A stretch of 16,784 bases of DNA from an uncultured Steroidobacter sp. (lineage in GTDB: Bacteria; Pseudomonadota; Gammaproteobacteria; Steroidobacterales; Steroidobacteraceae). Under the pieces are notes generated by a model. That model was not told the DNA's origin. It did no database searches and saw only the letters and a list, made by a program, of their open reading frames with translations. Every line of letters starts with the position of its first letter. The first letter of the stretch is position 1. The position numbers and the translations under genes were made by a program. Location: contig CAMLEO010000144.1 of assembly GCA_946478975.1 (NCBI GenBank), positions 1 to 16,784 of the forward strand, in the 5' to 3' direction. This document shows, in pieces, positions 1 to 6,301 of the stretch.

Positions 1-1019
1 CGGACATGAAGCGCTTCGTCGAGGCGAGCCACAACCTGGGCATGAAAGTGATGCTCTGGTATGCGGTGCCTTTCATGGGCAAGAACGCCAAGGCCGCGGA
101 GCGTTTCAAGAATCAAACGCTGCGTTTCGACGAACGACTCGGCGCCTACGTGCTCGATCCGCGTTACCCCGAAGTGCGTCAGTACCTGGTCGACACCTAC
201 GTGCGTGCGGCCCGCGAGTGGGGCATCGATGGTTTCAAGCTGGACTTCATCGAGCGATTCGTCGCCGACGAGAACACCGTGATGGATGCGACTGGCGGAC
301 GTGACTACCCGTCAGTCAACGCCGCGGCCGATCGGCTCATGACCGACGTGATGGCAGCGCTGCGCTCGATCAATCCGGACGTGATGATCGAGTTTCGACA
401 AGCCTACATCGGCCCGCTGATTCGCAAGTACGGCAATATGTTTCGCGCCAGTGACAGCCCGAATGCGTATCTCACCAACAAAGTGAAAACGATCGACCTG
501 CGCCTGCTCAGCGGCAGCACGGCGGTGCACGCGGACATGATCATGTGGCACGAGCGCGAGCCGGTGGAAATGGCGGCGTTTCAATTTACAAACATCCTGT
601 TCTCGGTGCCGCAGCTGTCGGTGAAGCTGCGCCAGCTGCCGCCCGATCACTACGCGATGGTGAAGTTCTACACCGACTACTGGCTGGCTAATCGCGATGT
701 GCTCTTGAACGCTCGCATTGAAGCGCCGGCACCGCTCGCGAACTATCCTATCGTGAGCACGCGAACCGACCAGAAACAAATCATCGCGCTGTATGCCGAC
801 ATGGTGGCACGAGTAACCAACCCGCCCCCGCGAATCGATCTCGTGAATGCCAAGAGTTCACGGGGCATCGTGATCGTCGCTGATAGAGACATCGGCACGT
901 TCAAGTACCAGGTTCGCGACTGCCAGGGACGCGCGGTGAATCACGGAACGTTACGTCTCGGCCAGACCCCTCAGCAGCTCGACGTGCCCATCTCAGGCAT
1001 CGTCGAGCTGCTGAAGTAA
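1..1019 (+). CDS. Clan GH-D (melibiase/GH36-like) glycoside hydrolase, 5'-truncated by window edge
   Basis: This is the C-terminal part of a retaining alpha-glycosidase of the alpha-galactosidase (melibiase) type. The frame is open to the window edge, and the ATG at position 6 lies inside the barrel, so it is not taken as the true start. Counting from that ATG, the residues LWYAVPFMG near 17-25 resemble a beta-strand of the (beta/alpha)8 barrel. WGIDGFKLDF near 72-81 carries the probable nucleophile Asp80, and MFRASDSP near 145-152 carries the probable acid/base Asp150. The last ~80 residues look like a small beta-sandwich domain, as in GH36. Unlike the GH36 gene next door (KWDANR, SDNTD), this protein has KLDF and ASDSP, so it belongs to a different subfamily. 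Substrate is therefore uncertain: alpha-galactoside is likely, another alpha-hexoside or beta-L-arabinopyranoside possible. It converges on the neighbouring GH36 gene. A signal peptide cannot be judged. Confidence 0.8.
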   Translation, partial: DMKRFVEASHNLGMKVMLWYAVPFMGKNAKAAERFKNQTLRFDERLGAYVLDPRYPEVRQYLVDTYVRAAREWGIDGFKLDFIERFVADENTVMDATGGRDYPSVNAAADRLMTDVMAALRSINPDVMIEFRQAYIGPLIRKYGNMFRASDSPNAYLTNKVKTIDLRLLSGSTAVHADMIMWHEREPVEMAAFQFTNILFSVPQLSVKLRQLPPDHYAMVKFYTDYWLANRDVLLNARIEAPAPLANYPIVSTRTDQKQIIALYADMVARVTNPPPRIDLVNAKSSRGIVIVADRDIGTFKYQVRDCQGRAVNHGTLRLGQTPQQLDVPISGIVELLK

Positions 1020-1024
1020 CAATC

Positions 1025-1054
1025 ATCGAGGCGGCGTCAGCGCGCCGCCCCGAT
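1025..1054. terminator. Bidirectional hairpin between convergent glycosidase genes
   Basis: The arms 1025-1036 (ATCGAGGCGGCG) and 1043-1054 pair with a single A:C mismatch around a 6-base loop. The loop (1037-1042) contains the stop codon of the minus-strand GH36 gene. On the minus strand the hairpin is followed by a T-rich stretch (GATTGTTACTT, read from about 1023 down); on the plus strand there is no clear T-run. It probably ends both convergent transcripts, better for the GH36 operon. Confidence 0.55.
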
Positions 1055-3271
1055 TCGATCGAACACGATCGCGGTCGCCTGGAAATCGCCTTTCATCTCC
1101 GGATCTATGCCACGTGACATCCAGTACGCGCCACTCGCCTCTTCCGGCGTGCCCGGCTGAACTTTGCCGCTGACCACACGCGTTCGATAGCGCGCCTCCG
1201 GATCCAATCCGCGCAATTGAATGCGCGGATAAGGCGAGCCGCGCGTGCCGGAATGCAAGAACGCAAACAGCACGGCCTGATGACCATCCTGAGCAACCGA
1301 CTGCGTCGCCGAGTGCGCGCTGCCATTGCGAGGAGAAATCAGCCGATACAGCTTGCCCCGCTGCACCGTCTCGCGCATGTTCTTGTACTCGCCGATCAGC
1401 TTGCCGGCGAGTTGGAAATCTTCATCTTTCCAATGCGTGAGATTGGCGCCAATGCCCAATGAGCCCTGCATGGACGACAGGAAGCGATATTCCAGCGAGG
1501 TGCTGCGCTGATTGAGCCAATTGGGTGAATCGGTCACCCACGCCATCATCACCGCAGGCGAATACGCATACGTAAAGCCGTCCTGGATGCTGAGCCGATC
1601 GAAGGGATCGGTGTTATCCGACGGCCACACCTCATCCGTGAATCGCAGCACGCCCAGGTCCACTCGCCCGCCGCCGCCCGAACAGGACTCGATCTCGACG
1701 TGCGGATGTTTCTCTCGCAGGCGGCGCAGGATCCAATAGAAGTTCTCCACGTAAGCGACATAGATCTTCTGTTGATCTTCCGCGCGCTGCCCCGACCAGC
1801 CCGGCTCCGACCAGTTGCGGTTCGCATCCCATTTCAGAAACACGATGTCGTTGTCCGTGAGCAGCCGGTCGAGCACGTTGAACAGATGATCGCGCACATC
1901 GGTACGTGCCAGGTTCAACACCAATTGATTGCGTGCCTCGGTACGCGGCCGGCCTGAGAAGTTCAACACCCAGTCCGGATGGCGGCGATACAGATCGCTG
2001 TCGGGATTCACCATTTCCGGCTCGACCCACAGCCCGAACTCCATGTTCAGGGATTTCACTTTGTCGATCAGCGGCCGCAGACCATTGGGAAATTTTTTCG
2101 GATTGACGGCCCAGTCGCCCAGGCCGGCCTTATCGCTGTTGCGCGCGCCAAACCAGCCATCGTCCATCACGAAGCGCTCGATGCCGATCTTCGCCGCCAT
2201 CTCCGCGAGCCGGCTTTGCCCCGCCTCATCGACATCGAATTGCGTAGCTTCCCAGGAGTTGTACAACACAGGCCGCAAACGGGGGCCCGATTGTGAGTTA
2301 GCGACGTGCGGCAGGATGTGCTCGACCTGGAAACGATGCATCAGACGCGACGCTTCGCCGAGCCCGCCTTCTGTATAGCCCGCGTAAAACACCGGCGTTT
2401 CCAGCGCCGCGCCGGGTTGCAGGCGATATGAGAAATCGAACGGGTTGTAACCCCCCGTCACGCGCACGCGCGAAAGCTGATCCTGCTCGATGGTGATTCG
2501 CCACGAGCCGCTCCAAGCCAGCGCGCCGAACCAAACCGGGCCGGCGTTCTCATTGGTCTCATCATGACCCAGCGCGAACCACGGATTGTTCTGATGCCCC
2601 GTCATGCCACGGCGGCTCTCCAACACCGTCGCGTCATGCGCGAGCTTTGTATCACTCAATTCCCACTCGCCCGCCCAGCGCCCGGAGAGCGAATACAGGT
2701 GATAGTCGTCGCCCGCAGGCAGGCTCCAAGCGGCAGCGGCCGCATGCTCGACGTTCAACGCGGCGCGCGTGTGATTCTGGATGCGAGCCGAGCGCCCCAG
2801 GATGCCCGACGCCGGATCGATCTCGTAGCGCAGCTCGACTTGCACATCGCGTGAGATGTCCTTGAGCTGTACGCGCAGCTGCTGACCATCGATGGTGTGC
2901 GAGACATAGTGCAGCACGAGGTCGCGATTGCCGTCCGGAAAGCTCACCTTCAACGCGGGCTCGCCATAAAACGCCGCGCCCCAGCCCGGATATTCCTGCT
3001 GCACCAGGTTGGTGGTGGGCTCAAACGAAGAGCGGTCGTGCCCCACGCTGGCTGCAGGCAGCGCATCGCGATCCGACAGCTGGCCGCCCCAATGCACTGT
3101 TTGCAATTCACCGCGTTCGTTGATGCCGAACACGTACGAAACCGCGCCGGCTTTGAGCTCGAACGATTTCGAAGCGGTGTCGAAGCGAATGGCGTCGGCG
3201 CGGGCCGGGCCGATGGAAAACGCGAGGATGCCCGCCAGGCCTGCGCCGGCCCACCGCATGGATGCAATCAT
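1037..3271 (-). CDS. Exported GH36 alpha-galactosidase
   Basis: Predicted alpha-galactosidase (EC 3.2.1.22) that removes terminal alpha-1,6- or alpha-1,3-linked D-galactose from oligosaccharides, probably in the periplasm. I start it at the ATG at 3271, giving 744 aa, because AAGGGG lies just upstream and the protein then opens with a signal peptide (residues 1-25, MIASMRWAGAG...ARADA). The upstream in-frame extension to 3358 runs through the intergenic hairpin and adds no family sequence. The N-terminal beta-sandwich spans about 30-320 and the barrel about 330-650. The barrel shows MDDGWFG near 369-375, WVEPEMVNPDSDL near 415-427, KWDANR with nucleophile Asp482, CSGGGGR near 530-536, and SDNTD with acid/base Asp552. 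All GH36 signatures are intact. It lies 93 bp downstream of the TonB receptor on the same strand and is probably co-transcribed with it. Length is normal for bacterial GH36. Confidence 0.95.
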   Translation of the reverse strand: MIASMRWAGAGLAGILAFSIGPARADAIRFDTASKSFELKAGAVSYVFGINERGELQTVHWGGQLSDRDALPAASVGHDRSSFEPTTNLVQQEYPGWGAAFYGEPALKVSFPDGNRDLVLHYVSHTIDGQQLRVQLKDISRDVQVELRYEIDPASGILGRSARIQNHTRAALNVEHAAAAAWSLPAGDDYHLYSLSGRWAGEWELSDTKLAHDATVLESRRGMTGHQNNPWFALGHDETNENAGPVWFGALAWSGSWRITIEQDQLSRVRVTGGYNPFDFSYRLQPGAALETPVFYAGYTEGGLGEASRLMHRFQVEHILPHVANSQSGPRLRPVLYNSWEATQFDVDEAGQSRLAEMAAKIGIERFVMDDGWFGARNSDKAGLGDWAVNPKKFPNGLRPLIDKVKSLNMEFGLWVEPEMVNPDSDLYRRHPDWVLNFSGRPRTEARNQLVLNLARTDVRDHLFNVLDRLLTDNDIVFLKWDANRNWSEPGWSGQRAEDQQKIYVAYVENFYWILRRLREKHPHVEIESCSGGGGRVDLGVLRFTDEVWPSDNTDPFDRLSIQDGFTYAYSPAVMMAWVTDSPNWLNQRSTSLEYRFLSSMQGSLGIGANLTHWKDEDFQLAGKLIGEYKNMRETVQRGKLYRLISPRNGSAHSATQSVAQDGHQAVLFAFLHSGTRGSPYPRIQLRGLDPEARYRTRVVSGKVQPGTPEEASGAYWMSRGIDPEMKGDFQATAIVFDRIGAAR

Positions 3272-3314
3272 GAATCCCCTTGAGGCTGGTTCTGTTGGAT
3301 CGTGAAGAGTCAAC

Positions 3315-3353
3315 GGTGCCGCCGGCCGCACGGATCGTGCAACCGGCGGCGCC
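3315..3353 (-). other. Strong intercistronic hairpin between TonB receptor and GH36 genes
   Basis: An extended stem-loop: outer arms 3315-3325 (GGTGCCGCCGG) and 3343-3353 pair over 11 bases with one G-U-type position. After a 2-base internal bulge on each side, a perfect inner stem follows, 3328-3332 (GCACG) and 3336-3340 (CGTGC), with a GAT loop. It begins 11 bases after the receptor stop codon. No good T-run follows it on the minus strand (GTTGACTCTTCACG), so it is more likely an mRNA-stability or partial read-through element, giving high receptor and lower enzyme expression, than a full terminator. The role is inferred. Confidence 0.6.
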
Positions 3354-3364
3354 GACACTTCTTA

Positions 3365-6142
3365 TCAGAACGAGCCGCGCAGGCCAACCAGCAGGCGACG
3401 TCCGTTATCGGTATAGAACGCGGTCAGGTCGATGGGCATGAAGCGCTCCTGGTCCACTTCCTCCAGGATGTTGGTCGCTTCGATCACCGCCGACACGTGG
3501 TCGTTGATGTTGAAGGTCACGTTCGCATCCAGGGTGCCGAAGTCCTGCGTGATGCGCGTGTCCTGCGAGTTGCCTTCCACGCCGTTGTAGAAATCGTCGC
3601 GCCAGGTGTACGAGACGCGGCCGCCGAACCAGCCTTTTTCATAGTACATCGAAGCGGTGTAATTGTTCTTCGAAGCGCCTTGCAGCGGCGTGCCGCCGTG
3701 CGTGTCCATGTAGGTGTAGTTGGTCAGCACACCGAAGCCGTCGAAGGGTGCGGGCAGGAAATCGAAGTTCTGTTGATACGACACTTCGACGCCGCCGACG
3801 GCCGTGCCCTTGCCGTTCACCAGCTGGCTCAAGGTCCAGACCTGGTTCACAGGCTGGCGCGAGCCATCGCCGTTGATCTGCGTGATCGTCAAGGGAATCT
3901 GTGTCTGCACGCGCTCGACCAGCGACACGATGTCCTTGTAGAACAACGTGCCCGCGAGCAGGCCGCCGCGCGAGAAGTACCATTCGGCGCTGAGGTCGAA
4001 GTTGTTGGAACGGAACGGATCGAGCTGCGGATTGTTCGCCGTCAGCGATTGAGTCGCACCGGACGCGGTGATCGACGGCGAAATCTGCGGCAAGCTGGGT
4101 CGTGACATCGTGCGCGACGCGGCGAAGCGCAACGCGACGTCATCGGTCAACTCATACTTCAAATTCAGGCTCGGCAGAATATCGGTGTAGTTGCGATCGA
4201 CCGTCAGCGGCGCAGCCGCCGGAATGCGCGTCACGCTGCCCGCCTGCGGCTCGAATGTGATCGCGGTGAGATCAGGCGCGACACCGACCGATTTCTGTTC
4301 GGTGTAGACGGCGCGCACGCCGACGTTGCCGGTAAATTTGCCGCCGCGACCGAGATTGGCGCGCACGTACAAAGCACTGACATCTTCTTCGATGTCGCTG
4401 ATGCCGGTCGGATCGTTGGTGAGCGTCGACACGCCTTCGATCGCCTTGCGGCCATACGCTTTGATGAAAGCGAACGGATCATTGACCAGCCACGACTGCT
4501 GGAACAATCCGGACGTGTTGCCGTCGGCATCCAGGAACCGGCCGCTGCTCGGGTGCACTTCGCGCAGGAACAATTGATCCGGGCCGCCGCCGAACAATTG
4601 CCTGATCTGCGGCGCCGTGGCGGTGATGCGGCGGTTGTTTTCGTTGTTCTCGCGAATGGTGTACTTGCCGCCGTACTGCAAGCCGTCGATCCACCACCAC
4701 GAGAAATTCTGTTTCACGTCCACCGACAGGTCGGTCTGCTCGTCCTCGCGCCTGCGGCCCCATTCGCCGTTGAATCCCAGCAACGTGAAGGTAGAAGGAT
4801 CGAGCCGTGCCGCGTTGTCGGCGCCGACAAAGCTGTAGCTGACGAGATCGGAATCGGTACGCAAGTCATATGCGAGCGTGGCGCGCCGCTGATTTTCCAG
4901 CAGTGGATCGCTACGCTTTTGCTTCGCGACCGAGTAGCCGAGTTCGGTCGTGACCGTGAAGCTCTCACCCGTGTATGTGCCACTGAGCGACGTGGACAAA
5001 AGATCGCCTTTGCGCTCTTCGGTGCGGCCGTCGGCGCGTTCATCGACTCCTCGGAAGGCGCCGGCCATCACTGTGTTGACCGGCTGGCCGCGGTCGCCGA
5101 CCGAGCTGTCGTTGCCGGGCAGCTGCTGAAGCACGATCGAACCGGGAATCACCGGGCCGCCCGGCTGCAAACCGATGCCGACGCGTAACAGGTCCGTGTA
5201 GCGCGGCGAGAACAAATCGACTTTGCCGTAGAAGCCTTCGGCAACGAATTCCCATTGATCGTTGGGTTTGAATTGCACCGTGGCGATGCCGGTGGTGCGC
5301 TCGCGATCCTCGCGATAAATCGTGTGGAACGAGGAATCGAGCATCGCGTACGCCGTGGGGTTGAGCGGCCGGCCGCCCCGCCCGTCCTCGACCACGCCAT
5401 TGCCGTTGAGATCGAGACCGCCCTGCGCCGATTCCGTCGCGCGGCGATAACGAGTGATGCGCTGTTCGTGGGTTTCGGTGAGGCGCTTGGTGTAAGCGAC
5501 GCCGAGTGCGATGCCGAGTTTGCCGTCGGCGAAAACATCCGAATAAAACGACGACGCGCGCGGCGCCCATTCATCGCGATTGGACTCGTTCGCCATCTGC
5601 AGCGAGCCGCCGAGACGAGTTTCGCCCACATCCAGGGGCCGCAGCGTGCGAGCGATGACCGTACCGGCCAGACCACCTTCTTCCAGATCCGCGGTCGGCG
5701 ACTTGTAGACTTCGACGCGGCTGACGAACTCCGAAGGCAGGATCGTGAAATCGAAACTGCGGCTGAGAGTGCTGCCCGACGCGCCGAGCGCGGACGTCAG
5801 CGTGCGGCCATTGAGTTGCACCAGCGAGAAGTCGCTCGGCAGGCCGCGAATCGTGACGTTCTGACCTTCGCCGCGGAAGCGGCTGATCTGCACACCGGTC
5901 ACTCTTTGCAGCGATTCCGCGAGGTTTTCCGTTGGAAACTTGCCGACGTCCTCGGCGGAAATCGCATCGACGACTGCGGCTGCGTCGCGCTTGGTTGCTA
6001 TGGCGTTTTCTAGACTCTGGCGCACGCCAGTCACAACGATTTCTTCGAGCCCGCCTTCCGAGCTCGCTGTGGTTTGCGCCGACACTGCGCCCGCGGACAA
6101 CAAAGCTCCTGCGGTAGCCATCCAGAAGAATGGACGATGCAT
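3365..6142 (-). CDS. TonB-dependent outer-membrane receptor (TIGR01782-like)
   Basis: Outer-membrane beta-barrel transporter, likely for uptake of an oligosaccharide using proton-motive force delivered by TonB-ExbBD. I choose the ATG at 6142 (925 aa): a strong AGGGGGAA lies at 6146-6153, and the start gives a clean signal peptide, residues 1-23, ending in AVSAQ. The upstream ATG at 6160 would lengthen the n-region and put that site inside the gene. A TonB-box-like segment EEIVVTGVR lies at about 33-41. The plug follows, with FPTENLAESLQRVTGVQ, NVTIRGL and VEVYKSPTADLEEGG. The barrel fills the rest and ends in the terminal phenylalanine (GLRGSF) recognised by the BAM complex. It is first in an apparent operon with GH36 and is divergent from GH97, which supports an alpha-galactoside-containing ligand. 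The exact glycan cannot be read from the sequence. Confidence 0.93.
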   Translation of the reverse strand: MHRPFFWMATAGALLSAGAVSAQTTASSEGGLEEIVVTGVRQSLENAIATKRDAAAVVDAISAEDVGKFPTENLAESLQRVTGVQISRFRGEGQNVTIRGLPSDFSLVQLNGRTLTSALGASGSTLSRSFDFTILPSEFVSRVEVYKSPTADLEEGGLAGTVIARTLRPLDVGETRLGGSLQMANESNRDEWAPRASSFYSDVFADGKLGIALGVAYTKRLTETHEQRITRYRRATESAQGGLDLNGNGVVEDGRGGRPLNPTAYAMLDSSFHTIYREDRERTTGIATVQFKPNDQWEFVAEGFYGKVDLFSPRYTDLLRVGIGLQPGGPVIPGSIVLQQLPGNDSSVGDRGQPVNTVMAGAFRGVDERADGRTEERKGDLLSTSLSGTYTGESFTVTTELGYSVAKQKRSDPLLENQRRATLAYDLRTDSDLVSYSFVGADNAARLDPSTFTLLGFNGEWGRRREDEQTDLSVDVKQNFSWWWIDGLQYGGKYTIRENNENNRRITATAPQIRQLFGGGPDQLFLREVHPSSGRFLDADGNTSGLFQQSWLVNDPFAFIKAYGRKAIEGVSTLTNDPTGISDIEEDVSALYVRANLGRGGKFTGNVGVRAVYTEQKSVGVAPDLTAITFEPQAGSVTRIPAAAPLTVDRNYTDILPSLNLKYELTDDVALRFAASRTMSRPSLPQISPSITASGATQSLTANNPQLDPFRSNNFDLSAEWYFSRGGLLAGTLFYKDIVSLVERVQTQIPLTITQINGDGSRQPVNQVWTLSQLVNGKGTAVGGVEVSYQQNFDFLPAPFDGFGVLTNYTYMDTHGGTPLQGASKNNYTASMYYEKGWFGGRVSYTWRDDFYNGVEGNSQDTRITQDFGTLDANVTFNINDHVSAVIEATNILEEVDQERFMPIDLTAFYTDNGRRLLVGLRGSF

Positions 6143-6167
6143 GACTTCCCCCTGCTCCATCTAAGTG

Positions 6168-6196
6168 GTCGGCCGTTGGCCTGGCCATTAGCCGAC
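6168..6196 (-). promoter_or_regulatory. Possible leader hairpin before TonB receptor
   Basis: Six-base perfect arms (GTCGGC at 6168-6173 and GCCGAC at 6191-6196) enclose a 17-base loop that itself contains the near-palindrome TGGCCTGGCC. If transcription starts near 6215 as proposed, this lies in the receptor mRNA leader, 15 bases upstream of the ribosome-binding site, and could affect translation. The stem is short and the function speculative. Confidence 0.3.
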
Positions 6197-6206
6197 AGGT
6201 TATGCA

Positions 6207-6276
6207 CATACTGTCTGACCAAGTATGCTATTCCTGCCTGACCACTTCAAGCCAATTGTCTGTACACTGTCTGGCA
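6207..6276. repeat. Phased TGYCTG repeat array and CATACT/AGTATG dyad in divergent control region
   Basis: TG(T/C)CTG occurs four times in one orientation, starting at 6212, 6235, 6257 and 6268, that is 23, 22 and 11 bases apart, close to whole helical turns. The first two belong to an 11-base near-identical direct repeat CTGYCTGACCA (6211-6221 and 6234-6244). The first copy also sits within a perfect 6-base dyad, CATACT (6207-6212) and AGTATG (6222-6227), with a 9-base spacer. The array lies between the divergent receptor and GH97 genes and looks like a cooperative regulator-binding region. The regulator is unknown; CTGTCCG upstream of the SDR gene is similar. Confidence 0.5.
6222..6250 (-). 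promoter_or_regulatory. Candidate sigma70 promoter of the TonB receptor-GH36 operon
   Basis: On the minus strand, TTGAAG (6250-6245) and CATACT (6227-6222) are separated by exactly 17 bases; each matches the consensus hexamer at 4 of 6 positions. The predicted start is near 6215, giving a leader of about 73 bases. Two copies of CTGYCTGACCA overlap this promoter, one in the spacer and one just after the -10, which is a repressor-like placement. No comparably good promoter was found for the divergent GH97 gene. Confidence 0.45.
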
Positions 6277-6301
6277 ACAATGACCGACACGGGGGAATGA
6301 G

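Noticed and set aside
3272..3358. Longer start for GH36 at 3358
   Set aside because: The extra 29 residues would be encoded by the intergenic hairpin and would bury the signal peptide.
3302..4105. 267-codon plus-strand frame antisense to the TonB receptor C-terminus
   Set aside because: Composition (rich in Arg, Val, His and Asp) is that of a shadow frame, and the opposite strand encodes clear receptor barrel sequence.
6231..6268. Sigma70 promoter for GH97 using TTCCTG or TACACT
   Set aside because: No pair of hexamers with 16-18 base spacing scored better than about 3 of 6 at the -10, so no GH97 promoter is claimed.
6212..6273. TGYCTG array as a CRISPR or tandem satellite
   Set aside because: Units are only 6-11 bases, few, with unequal flanks and located in a promoter; regulatory repeats fit better.
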